The position numbers and the translations under genes are program-made. A model generated the notes under the pieces. The model did not search any database and was not told the DNA's origin. It saw only the letters and a list, made by a program, of their open reading frames with translations. This document shows positions 21,443-31,822 of a stretch of DNA of 64,000 nucleotides, piece by piece. The stretch comes from Annulohypoxylon bovei var. microspora. Its lineage: Eukaryota > Ascomycota > Sordariomycetes > Xylariales > Hypoxylaceae. The stretch lies in NCBI GenBank assembly GCA_022836615.1, contig MU405210.1:372001-436000 (forward strand), given 5' to 3'. Within the stretch, counting starts at the first letter, position 1, and every line of letters begins with the position of its first letter.

Positions 21443-23032
21443 TCTGATGTTCTATCTTGCCGAAAAAGGAGGTGGGGGGTTTGATGTGGATGTGGATTCT
21501 AGAATGAGGAAGACAGATTGAGAAGGGCCAAATATAAGGAATAAAGACAAAAGAGTAGAAATAAGATATTTGTACCTACATATGTTCTATGTAACTAGGT
21601 AGCCTTATACTCTTATTGTTTTGTTAAGCTCAAGCTATTTACCCCGACCTACCGTAGCTTGGGGAACTCGGCGTTCATAGACGGAAAAATTGAGGGGCGG
21701 GGGCAATTGGAGAAATCCCCAGGGACCTGATCGTCAATGACGACGGATAGATGAAGCTAGCCCACTACAGACAGGTTGGGTATATATTTGAACATATTGA
21801 ACAGCAGGTAACATTGAATACCTATAGTTAGAAATTCATTCAAATACCATGCTTTTGTGAAGATACATATGCGCAACACGAAGAGAATTAGGAAATATGA
21901 ATGACTTTTAAGCAAATGACAAACTATGTACACATAAGTTGCGCGTATGAGTTTGAAATTCTATCATGGGAAAAATAGACTCGGTACGGTTAATAAAGAA
22001 TATGAGAACTCTAAACTTGAACAACGAAATGTATTTGAAATTATTTATCAACTTGGTGATAAGTAACCAATTTATAGCAAGTCAATAAAAGTGAGAGAAA
22101 GCTGAATGAAGAAATTTCGATTTTTGGTTCTGAAAGGTTGAGACATCCATCCCCTGTCTAATCTGATAAGCTTCGGTCATCATGGGTGTCGGGTTTTATT
22201 ACGCGAAATACCCCGCCCCCACCTACTTCCACTAGCATCCAAAGTCTGTCCCCCACCAAAAAGGCTTGCTGATGAACATCTTGAAATCGATTGCCCCGCG
22301 TTCGATGGGCCACTTTTTCTTACAGAGAGAGCCGGTCATCGGGCTATCATCGGGCTGATTTTGCGAAGTACCTTTTCTACCTAGGAGGTAGGTACATACT
22401 GCAATCTCAATCTTAACCAACTCATCCTCTTTTTGACAATTGTCGAGATACAATGCACAATGAAGCCAGACATCATTAGAATAGGAAGGTCCAAAACTAA
22501 AGGTAGGTATCACCGCAATGTTTTCCGGTTAAATGTAACGGAGCACGCCTTTTTTAAAACATTCCCATGAGAGTTCGACGATATCTGAAGACACGCAAAC
22601 CCCATACAATTGTAAGGTACGCAAAGTTACACTGTACCGGGATTACGAATGACAGCAAACGTGGAATATTGCCCGAATTCCCTACGCAGTGGGCTCTTCC
22701 TCTATATAGAGGGATAGAGGGATAGGGAGACAGAAGTCTTCTAGCGTGGGTCTTGGCTACATCGAAGCCTTCTTCTATTTCTTCACTGGAGGAAAAACTT
22801 GTAATATGATTTTTCCGTACGGTCTATGCCACATCTAGTCTGACCTGCAGACGAAGCGAAATCGACTGACTACATGTAGGCCGTTACCCCAGAGGTCCAG
22901 AAATTGAGGAAAATCAGCAGTTTATTATATGCGTACTACTAGTTCATCCAACAGGCATTATTGCTTCTATTATTACTGCCACCCACCAAAAAGAGGTACC
23001 ACCTACCTCATACCACATGTTGGTAAAGCCCA
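21443..23032. other. Intergenic, no supported gene
   Basis: About 1.6 kb, A/T-rich, with a short GGGATAGA repeat near 22706-22725. The minus-strand 93-aa ORF at 22232..22513 has no protein-like features. The left end should contain the oxidoreductase promoter. Confidence 0.45.
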
Positions 23033-24194
23033 ATGGCCCTTAGTCCGAGGGGGGGTCAAGGGGGAAGTCGAGGGGGTCATTGTACAGACCTCCAAGGCTA
23101 CCCAATAGTAGTATTCTACTCCCTGTATAGAAAGTACGTTTCTCAGGAACCTACCCAAATCCGTCTACGCCCTGGATCTAGAGACAACTTCGTCTACTCC
23201 ACACAATGCGGCAACCCTTCACTCTAACCTAGGGGAAACCGCTTCTCATATGTCCCTGGCCCCTCCAAAGGTTACCCTCCAACAGCCCTTGGTCCTGCCA
23301 AGTGGACGGCATACCTCGACTGTCTTCCACTCGTTGTCATCTCCAAAAGCGACTCCCAAACTCCCTCCCGATGCTTCCCTTTGGAGGGTCACAAGACGAC
23401 TTGGTCAATGCGAATGACGTCTTTACCAACTTCATCCACCTCACCCAGCACGTCCACGGTCACCTCGACAACTCACCAACCGCCTTAAATCTTTTCGGCG
23501 CGCAAGGCACGGCTTTCTAGGCCATCGCATATACCCCGGTGACGACAGAGTGCTCTCATCCAGCGCCCTCAACTTCAGCCGAGTTTTGATCTACTCTACT
23601 GCAGATCCTCCCGATTCTATCAGCCCAGTTTCTGAGCCCGCCTAGGGATTCTACTTAGGTCTAGCCAATCACGGTGCTGTTACAAATGCCACCGGAACTA
23701 TCCTGGCTCAACGTGAATTTACGGGTATCTCGACTTATTCTTTGCATGAGCAGCTGCCGAATAAGGTGCGCATTCTCTTTGAAGGAGACATTCAACCGTC
23801 TCTATACCCTTGCTTTCGCTCGAGCTCCTAGTTGCAGCTTCTTAACCACGCTGCCGAAACACACACATTGAGTACCCCGTATAACAGCCCGACGACTTTT
23901 GTACCATATTCTGTAAATTCAAGATTTCGGGTTGTGCGTGACTCCTTTGATCCATTTACGATATATTACTTCGATATCAGTCCGAGGTGTAAGTGGCCCG
24001 TCTCTCCTAGGGCCGTTAAGGAATTCGGCTCATCTACGCTTAACCATGCGGGTTTAGATCTCATAGAGGAAGAGCCCCATACAATTCAGTACCAATCCGT
24101 TTACATTAGCTCCTTTTCATTAGGGGCATTTCGGGTTCAGAACGCAACCAATGTCGCCTCCTTCGGAGCAATGTCCCTACGAGCAAAACACTAG
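23033..24194 (+). pseudogene. Decayed coding region, unidentified
   Basis: Codon text typical of a real protein continues for about 1.15 kb but is broken by frame changes and in-frame stops. One frame (23033..23227) reads CTDLQGYPIVVFYSLYRKYV; a second (about 23390..23520) reads NANDVFTNFIHLTQ and ALNLFGAQGTAF before a stop; the third, from about 23530 to the end at 24194, is open except for two stops and reads VLIYSTADPPDS, GLANHGAVTNATGTILAQ and STYSLHEQLPNKVRILFEG. The third frame has about five stops in nearly 400 codons, well below the roughly nineteen expected by chance. The N-terminal text faintly suggests a secreted carbohydrate-active enzyme, but I do not assign a family. It lies between two intact metabolic genes. 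Confidence 0.4.
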
Positions 24195-24436
24195 GAACTA
24201 GTAAGACTTATTCTCTACGTTGCTGACCCACACCCCACAGGGTATTGCATGCAACTCAGAGGGTAGAAGTCATTAGGTTATGAAAAGAAAGCATTATGTT
24301 TCCATCCATCGAATATTATGCTTCGAATTCTATAAGTATAGCTACAAGTCCCCTTTTCTTTACCTTAGTTTTCGCTTTCCTCGGCGCCCCTTTTCATGCT
24401 TATCCCCTCGCCCCAACTATCATCTATACCTCGGTG

Positions 24437-24444
24437 TATATAAA
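24437..24444 (+). promoter_or_regulatory. TATA box of the DapA-family gene
   Basis: TATATAAA lies 72 nt before the start codon at 24516. The leader between them is pyrimidine-rich and has no ATG before the chosen start, which fits a strongly transcribed metabolic gene. Confidence 0.6.
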
Positions 24445-24515
24445 CCCGTGGGTTAGACAGTAACATCCTCACTACCTACTCTCAATTTCACCTTATTCCC
24501 ATCCAGTCGGAAACC

Positions 24516-25502
24516 ATGACTGTCCCAAACAGCAGCGCGGCCAATGGTCACACGACCACGAGACGACCACTGCCATGTGGCATCTATGCTCCCACCATGA
24601 CATTTTTCGACCCTGAGACCGAAGAGCTCGACATACCCACCATCAAGAAGCATGCCGAGCGTCTGGCTAAAGCCGGACTGGCTGGTCTAGTCACTATGGG
24701 TTCCAACGGAGAAGCTGTTCACTGCACACGCGAGGAGAAGGTAGCAGTGACACGCGCCACTAGAGAAGCTCTGGATGCCGCAGGTTTTACTACCACGCCC
24801 ATTATCGTTGGGGCCACCGAGGGGAGCGTAAAGGGGACTATCGAGCTCAGCAAGCTGTCCGCAGCGGCTGGCGGAGATTATGTATTGATACTACCCCCAA
24901 GTTATTTCCGTCCTCAAATGGACGAGGAGGCCATAGTTGGTTATTATACCGCCTTGGCAGACGAGAGCCCACTCCCAATCGTCTTATACAACTACCCCGG
25001 TGCGGTTGCCGGTATCGACATGGACTCGGATCTTATCATCAAGCTTGCCGAACACCCCAACATCATCGGAACCAAGTTCACATGCGGAAGCACCGGAAAA
25101 CTTACTCGCGTAGCACTAGCTACTAACGCAAAAACACCATTCTCCGAAGGCAGTGGCTATATGGCTTTTGGTGGCATATGCGATTTCACTGTCCAGACAC
25201 TAGTATCCGGAGGGAGTGGAATCATTGCGGGCGGCGCGAATGTCATGCCTAAGGTCTGCGTCAAGGTTTGGAACCTGTACTCCGAGGGGAAGACGGAGGA
25301 AGCGATCGCACTGCAGAAGATTCTCTCGCGAGGCGACTGGTTCTTGACCAAGGCAGCGATCGCAGGCACCAAACAAGCAATCCAGAGCTACTTTGGATAC
25401 GGCGGTTACCCACGGCGCCCGCTCAAGCGCCTTGAGAAGGCCAAGATTCAGTCCATCGCGGAGGGCATAAGGGAAGCTATGGAAGTGGAGAATTCCTTGT
25501 GA
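24516..25502 (+). CDS. DapA-family aldolase/lyase (HOGA1- or uronate-aldolase-like)
   Basis: Single exon, 328 residues, the usual length for the DHDPS/NAL superfamily TIM barrel. Key sites are intact: GSNGE at 62-66, VLYNYPG with the catalytic Tyr158, and GTK with the Schiff-base Lys187. The C-terminal GYGGYPRRPLK segment resembles 4-hydroxy-2-oxoglutarate aldolase (human HOGA1) and related fungal proteins. The class forms an imine with a 2-oxo acid and cleaves or condenses carbon-carbon bonds, releasing pyruvate or glyoxylate in catabolic members. True dihydrodipicolinate synthase is unlikely, since fungi make lysine by the aminoadipate route. Context: a galacturonate-reductase-like gene on one side and a DAO-type FAD enzyme on the other, so uronate or hydroxyproline breakdown are both possible. 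A TATA box precedes it. No targeting signal is clear; a mitochondrial one cannot be excluded. Confidence 0.92.
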   Translation: MTVPNSSAANGHTTTRRPLPCGIYAPTMTFFDPETEELDIPTIKKHAERLAKAGLAGLVTMGSNGEAVHCTREEKVAVTRATREALDAAGFTTTPIIVGATEGSVKGTIELSKLSAAAGGDYVLILPPSYFRPQMDEEAIVGYYTALADESPLPIVLYNYPGAVAGIDMDSDLIIKLAEHPNIIGTKFTCGSTGKLTRVALATNAKTPFSEGSGYMAFGGICDFTVQTLVSGGSGIIAGGANVMPKVCVKVWNLYSEGKTEEAIALQKILSRGDWFLTKAAIAGTKQAIQSYFGYGGYPRRPLKRLEKAKIQSIAEGIREAMEVENSL

Positions 25503-27276
25503 ATAGGAGAAAACGGGTTACCGGGAACTGGTTCGTGAAACCTGTGAGCCCTACAGGGACTGGCTATATGCCGTCGATATTAGCCGCGTGGCCGTTGATC
25601 TCCTATTCTTGGAAAGTGCGGGGTCTGAATCCGGCGTGACGGATGAGGCTCTTGGAGGGTGGAAACACTCAGTTCCCAATTTCTCAACCGAAAAAGATGC
25701 TTGGCGTAAGTTGTCGCCTAGACGGACATGCAGACATATACAATACGTTTCACGGAACTTGAAGTGTCTCCTTGCTCTTTTTTGGACAATGAGCGTACCC
25801 TGGAAAACGTTCGTTAGTCTTAACGATCTACTGGTCATGATAAAGAACCACTAGTTCCAATATTTACTATTTAGAACTCATTACATCGCGAAAGAGGAGG
25901 GAAGAAAACGGCGGCGCTGACTGACCGATCATATTATTATTCTGCTGATAGTACCTTCGCATCTGGGTCTCGCTGATACTACGGCTATGATAAGATGTCT
26001 TTTATGTCTTCATTAGCATTACAAATATATCATTGCCATTCCTAAAATCGTCCTCGCTGTTAATAATATTGGTTACGGGGAAATATGATGTCCGACGGTG
26101 TATGCTAAAAGGCCTCACTTCAACCGCGTCACCACCGTTAGAAAGTGACAGACGCATTTGCTCACATGTCTCACTTTCAAGCTTCTAAGGTCCCTGCAGA
26201 CACCATCGACCATCCATCTACGAGCCGTGGAGGGTGTAGATCTGCGGAGCACCTCGCATCCTCGCTAGGACGTAATGGCATGGCATGTGGCCTTGCGCGC
26301 GTATCGTGTATATTACCAAGGGAAGGGATTTTTGCGGGTTTACAATACGTACCTGCTGGCGAAGCCGCAGCCCGAAGAACTTTTTTTTCTTTTTCTCGCA
26401 TTCTTTTTCCTTGGGCTCCATTTCACTCATGTGCCTAGGCAGCTAGGGTCCGCCGAGTTTGGGCATCTTTGGTACGCCCAATATAGTCGCGGCGATCCGT
26501 AAGGTATTAATCCCTGGCGACGCCACCCCACGAGGTTTCTCTTTTCTCCCTCCCCGCCCTTACTTGCTCACCACCACCACTACTACCCCTTACACGGCTC
26601 GGTCCGTCCCATCGTGTCGAGATAAGGGTCGATCACCTGCCCCGTGGTTCTTGTATTATTGTATTATTTTTTCGCCCTGGCGGCCACGGCGGCAAATGTT
26701 CGATATTCTATGGTAATAGCTCTTTTAATACCGCAGCATACGCGTAAGCTACCTGGGTAAGTATAATAACGATACGTACAATAACACGCACGGGACTTGG
26801 TTCCTTCCAGCCCTTCCTCGCCTAGGTATGTACAAAGGTAGAACAGAACAGGTACGTATGTATGTAGGTAGGAGCTTGTACTCCTCCCCTCTTCCCCACG
26901 CCCCACGCATGCATGTATGATGTACGTCCCCGATCCGTTCAGCCTCTTCCTAGGTATATGTAGATTCGACGTGTGAGTGGGTGCGGCATGTACCGACGCT
27001 ATCCCTCCCTCACCCCTTCCTTGGCTTCGCGCCGGTCCCTACACACATATTGTAGTACACACCTACTTTTTCCCACGCACGAGCCAAGGGGCTAAGCGTA
27101 CATACCCCATACCAGAGGATACGCAAACCCCTCCCTCCTTAGGCCCTTGGAGCCTTAAATGCCATCATCCCACGCGCTCTGTCGTCATAGCCAGCGCTTT
27201 AAACCCCATTCGCCGTCCTGTTAAGTACCTAGCTCCGGTACTATACCTCTGTTCCGCTTCCCTCCCCTTCCACCAC
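25503..27276. other. Intergenic, C/T-rich, no supported gene
   Basis: About 1.8 kb. From 26500 on it is rich in CCCT and ACCACC tracts plus GTATGTAGGTAGG runs near 26855-26875. All ORFs here are short or low-complexity. The long plus-strand ORF starting at 26977 is the antisense shadow of the FAD oxidoreductase. Confidence 0.5.
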
Positions 27277-28682
27277 TCAGACCTTGTACCTCCTCGGATC
27301 CAGCTCCGCGACATCAGCACTGGTGGCCTCGCCGTCGAAGATGAACTCGCTCATCAGCTTGCCGGTGGCGGGGCCGTTCTGTATGCCCCAGCACGTGTGT
27401 CCGGAGGCGACCCACAGCCCGCGCACGCCGGTCGCGCCGACGAGCGGGGCGCTCTCTCTCCCGAATCGCATGTGGCGCGGCAGGTAGCAGGCCTGTTTGG
27501 CGGCGACGCGGGCGGCGGCGAGCACGGGGCTCACGGTGGCGATGTAGGAGACGAGGTCGTCGCACTGGGCGTCGTCGCACTGGACGAGGTCGGCGGTGTC
27601 GGGCAGCGGCGCGCTCTCGTCCGGCTCCCCGCACGCGTACACCTCGCCGCCGGGGCGCGCGTAGATCTCCGGGTCCACGTTGCCGCGGTGCCGCCGCCGC
27701 CGCTCGCCGCGCGCCGCCCGGTGCGCCGGCACCCAGTCCGCCGGCAGCCGGATGTCGGTGAAGACGGCGTACGGGCTGACGTCCGCCGCGAACACCACGC
27801 TGGACACGGCGGTCGAGGACTTGTTGAGCCCGATGCCGGTCACCTTGGCGCTGACGCGGACCTCGGCGCCGCCGCGGCGCGCGAGCGCGGCCATCGACGT
27901 CGTGAACTGGTACGGGTGCACCTGGGCCGTCTCGGTGAAGCCCGGCAGCCCCATCTCCGCGTACTCGCGCACCAGGCTGCCGTTAATCCAGTCGAGGTCC
28001 TTCGGCAGGACGGAGTCGCGGAGCAGCGAGCTCGCCTTCTCGTCCTGCTTCGGCAGCTTCTGCCACTCCACCTGGCCGTCGTCGTCTCTCTCGCTCTCTC
28101 GCTTGGCGACGACGCCGAGGCTGCTCTTCTTCCGCGTCCTGGCGGTCCCGCGCGTGGCCTTGCTCACGACGGAGGCCGAGAGCTGCCCGCACCCGAGCCG
28201 CCTGTACCCCCATCGCTCGGCGCCGTTGTGCTCGGCCGCGAGCTCGGCGTGGAGGCGGTACGAGAGCGGGACGAGACATGATGGGTAGGCCCATTGACCG
28301 AGAAGTCCCCCGGCCTTTCCCGATGCGGCGGCCGCTATGGATGTGGCCTCGAGAAGCGTTATGTGGTGGATCGCGGTATTGTAGTCGGGATGTCGGGTTA
28401 GATAGTATGCTGTTGTTGTGCCGATGACACCGCCCCCTGATAATTCCGGATTAGTGGATCGGTTAGGCTCACTAGGTGCTACCATATATGGCAATGTGCT
28501 TCTCCAACGTTGATCCCAGGCCAATAGACGTGTTACTAGGAGGTCGGTGTGTGTATGGGGAGGTGGGGAGGACCCGGGGGGTCTAGATCAAATGTGTAGG
28601 GTACAGTGTCATTACACAGAGAGGGTAAGACACACTAACCTATGATCACGATATGTCGTGGTTGGGGCATACGACTGTCCAT
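27277..28682 (-). CDS. FAD-dependent oxidoreductase, DAO family, with apparent internal loss
   Basis: Exons 28682..28640 and 28436..27277 give 400 residues. The intron lies inside the dinucleotide-binding loop: exon 1 ends HIVIIG and exon 2 resumes GGVIGTTTAYYL, so GGGVIG (15-20) is complete only when spliced. A longer unspliced ORF starting at 28524 would lack this strand and is rejected. SGKAGGLLGQWAYP, the VHPYQFTTSMA helix and the C-terminal GHTCWGIQNGPATGKL motif place it in the fungal DAO/TDA3-like group. Such enzymes oxidise C-N bonds of amino acids or amines with FAD. Around residues 225-235 the text runs from TAVSSVVF straight to SPYAVFTDI; relatives, as I recall them, have some 40-50 more residues here, including the AAGPWT strand. 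The gene is strongly GC-rich compared with its flanks. It may therefore be non-functional, divergent or misassembled. Confidence 0.75.
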
Positions 28683-29689
28683 TTTATTGTATTTGACATG
28701 ACCAAGTTATGTAATGGTCATCAAGATCAAAGTCTCGGAGAGTTGAAGCGAAGTTGGGATTGGCCTTTTCGTGTTGACTAGGATTTCACATGGCTTGACT
28801 GTAATGCAAGTTCGAAGTAAGGGAGTTAACGGTTTCCCAAAATATGTAGGTGGGTTTCGGTAGGTATGTACAGGCTTCGAGGCTCATTCGGATCTACCCG
28901 TTGGTTGGTACCAGCAGCTGCTTGTCACATCTGCATGTCGAATATCTATGTACATTCAAACTAAGTATATCAAGCCATTGACATCTTTGTATTAGATATG
29001 TCCAGTTTCGATCGGACGTTTTCAACACGAGACAGGGATTATTGAGAGATAATTATGTATTGTAGTTCACTACTACAGCTGTACAAAACATGTGATGTAA
29101 ATGATAAGATATTTAGAATGGCACGACTTCAGATCTTAGGTGTCTTATCAGACTGTATCAACAATTACAAATCGGGATCCAAGCTTCCCGAAGCTAGCTA
29201 CCACTAGCTAGATAATCGGCACGTCATTGGTTAGACAGAGCGGATAGTTCCACAAATTAGCACGCATTGACCTTGAAAGACCTTAAGAGACCTTGCCGAG
29301 GCTCTCGATTTGATACGCAAAGTGTAACTAGTTCAACCCCTCCGAACTACCGGATCAACTGGATGCTATTAGGTAGCCCCTAAAGAAAGAAAGAAAAAAA
29401 AGGAAAAGAAAAGAAAATCAAGTATAACTATCTATATATTCATGAAAGAAGTTATTAAAAGGATCCGGTATCCTATACTACATTCAATCTTTGATCATCA
29501 AATCTGCAAAGTGACCTCATTAGGATTACAAACGCGGGCTATATCATCCAATAGCAACTCTAGAGAGACCCCTCCAACAAGAGCATCATCGCGAACTTTG
29601 CGACCTCGACTTCGATCTCGATTTCGTCATCATATACCCCGCCACTTCCGAGGCATTATATTCCCATCAACACCAAAACAATCACCACA
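28683..29689. other. Divergent intergenic region, no supported gene
   Basis: About 1 kb between the FAD oxidoreductase and the glutathione peroxidase, which diverge. It ends with a purine-rich AAAGAAAGAAAAAAAAG tract near 29385-29415. The upstream ORF from 29442 is in a different frame from the peroxidase. Confidence 0.45.
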
Positions 29690-30279
29690 ATGGCTTCAGC
29701 TACTTCATTTTACGACTTTCAGGTCAAGGATAGTACGTAACACCGCAAAACCTACATTCCTAGTATCACATGATGAAGATACAAATCTAATCACTATCAT
29801 TCACGCCAACAGAGAAAGGTGCCGAGAAGCCCTTAGCCGATTACAAGGGCAAGGTTGTGTTAGTCGTCAACACCGCCTCCAAGTGTGGATTCACGCCGCA
29901 ATACGCAGGTCTCGAGAAGCTATACAAGGATATCAAAGCCACTCACCCGGAGGACTTCACCATCCTCGGCTTCCCTTGCAACCAGTTCGGTGGCCAAGAG
30001 CCCGGCACCGATGACGATATCACGAGCTTCTGCCAAGTAAACTACGGCGTCACCTTCCCCATCTTTGGCAAGACCGACGTGAACGGTGATAAGGCCGAGC
30101 CCGTGTTCGAGTGGATGAAGGCCGAGAAGCCCGGCCTTCTGGGTATGAAGCGCGTTAAGTGGAACTTCGAGAAGTTCCTGATCGGAAGGGACGGCAAGGT
30201 CAAGGAACGGTGGGCCAGCACTACCAAGCCTGAGAGCTTGGAGAAGACCATCTTGGACGAGCTAGAGAAGAAGGAGTAA
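29690..30279 (+). CDS. Thiol-type glutathione peroxidase (Gpx3/Hyr1-like)
   Basis: Exons 29690..29732 and 29813..30279 encode 169 residues; the 80-nt intron splits a Lys codon. The fold is complete: peroxidatic Cys39 in NTASKCGFTPQ, Gln72 in FPCNQFGGQEPG, resolving Cys88 in TSFCQVNYG, and Trp131-Asn132 in VKWNFEKFL, the usual catalytic tetrad. As in yeast Gpx3/Hyr1, a Cys replaces selenocysteine and thioredoxin is the likely reductant; in yeast the protein also relays peroxide signals to Yap1. It reduces hydrogen and lipid peroxides in the cytosol. An alternative mitochondrial form could use an upstream start, since the frame before the ATG is Arg/Ser-rich, but that ORF is not in frame with exon 1, so the ATG at 29690 is preferred. 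Confidence 0.95.
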
Positions 30280-31335
30280 GTCTCTGCTTGTTGCTTGAGA
30301 ACCTAAAGGATTTTCTGTCGTTGCTGTATTATAATTATGCGTTGACAAATGCCCATAGGGTGGCTAAAATCTAAGACGAGACAAAATATCTATTATGAGC
30401 AAGGAATCTAAGCATATTGTGCTTGCGTACTTGATGTGAGACCGTTTCTTTACTTCGTTTTACAAAACATGTGTGGTGGAATATATACACACATACTGAA
30501 AGAGAATCACTATTCATCAATAAATCCCAGTTTTATCAAGAGAGCATTCGGGGTAGTCCCCCGTGACATGTGTTATTATGGAATCATCGATGTGTTGCTA
30601 TGGTGCGCATTGTTCTATGAGCTTCCGTATAGCAGAGAAAGCAATAATGTCAACTTGATGGCATTGAGGCTAGCGTCTTCTTTCTTCTCAACCTTTCATA
30701 TTTCCTTAATATTCTTATAACTACCTATGCTTCAAATTTGACAACTTTTCGAGGCAACGTTGTCTAGGAAATCTCACGAGCCTGGCCCAACCTAGTATCA
30801 GGGACTCTACGGTGATCGGTTATATCCCGAGTATACCCCTAAGTAACTCTCTGATACTAAAAAGAGTCGACGAAGGCAATAACTGCGCAACATGTCATGG
30901 CTTGCGAATCTGAGATCGTCTAGGAACTTTAAAAACAGGTGGACGGTGGAAGCCTAAGATGATAATTAGACGAACATTGAAGTCTAGGCTCAATGAAGTC
31001 ACCATAGACGGGCTATCTCATACGGTCGCTTTAGTTACCCCTATTCATCGTCTAACGAGTATCGGGATTGGATACACATTTACCATTCGGATATACGGTC
31101 TATGGATTATCTAGAATCCTGACTTTGATTCAATGATAGGAGGATCATTCTCGATCTCAATGCGTCCTTGACTACTCAATATACACCTAAGCATGAACAG
31201 AGCCTGTCGATACCGAGCGTCGCGAAATTTGATTCTCCGCGATCATGTTTAAGGCTATACTAGAGCTTAGCCTCATAAGAGTAGCCTCACAAGGGTTATT
31301 ACCTTATTCAGTCTGGAGTTACGGGGGAGGCTCTA
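30280..31335. other. Intergenic, no gene seen
   Basis: About 1 kb after the peroxidase; the first part is presumably its 3' untranslated region. The 94-aa ORF at 30436..30720 lacks protein-like features. Confidence 0.4.
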
Positions 31336-31822
31336 ATGCCATCTGTCGTTGACTATCCAAGTAATCGTCCTACTACTCGTTCGAACATTGGTACTCTTAG
31401 GGTCAGGCCACCAAAGGAGACCATCATCCACGAGAGCCAACTCGAGGAGCTTCTTCGGGGGGCAGGGGCATACTCACACTCAGATATCCCGTGGTCTAAC
31501 TCCATATCACAGGCATATGCTAGAGCAAGAGGCTCGGGCGGCACTCTCATCGCTCGACGATCTATCTAAGGTTGTATTCATCCAATACTTGCTACGAATT
31601 GGTTACTCTTTAGATGACTTTACATACCGCAAGCCACCTGACCTCGATAACTCATGGAATAGGCTGGTGTCAGCCGTGGAGGAAATCGAATCATCAGCCA
31701 ACGATGGCATCAGCGACCAAAGGTTTATCCATGACTTCTCAAGTGAAGTACTTCCAAAATACTTACAGGAAATTGCTCTCACAACGCGAACGGAGTTATA
31801 CTATCCTCACTTCGGTGGTTGA
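31336..31822 (+). pseudogene. Possible frameshifted gene remnant, unidentified
   Basis: Two overlapping plus-strand frames look like consecutive parts of one protein. The first (from ATG 31336) reads PPKETIIHESQLEELLRGAG and SHSDIPWSN; the second takes over near 31520 and reads MLEQEARAALSSLDDLSK, IQYLLRIGYSLDDFTYRK and FIHDFSSEVLPKYLQ before a stop at 31820-31822. They differ by one base step and no short GT-AG intron joins them, so a single-base indel is the simplest explanation. Further scraps of protein-like text continue in shifting frames to about 32400. I do not recognise a family. A chance arrangement is possible. Confidence 0.3.

Noticed and set aside
26977..28288. Long plus-strand ORFs (434 and 202 codons)
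   Set aside because: They are antisense to the FAD oxidoreductase, are rich in Arg, Ala and His as expected from reading GC-rich DNA backwards, and contain no domain.
28437..28524. Start of the FAD oxidoreductase at 28524 (unspliced reading)
   Set aside because: This start replaces the beta strand before GGGVIG with unrelated text. The spliced start at 28682 restores HIVIIGGGVIG.
29442..30014. 190-codon ORF overlapping glutathione peroxidase
   Set aside because: It is in another frame from both peroxidase exons and its second half is a frame shadow of exon 2.
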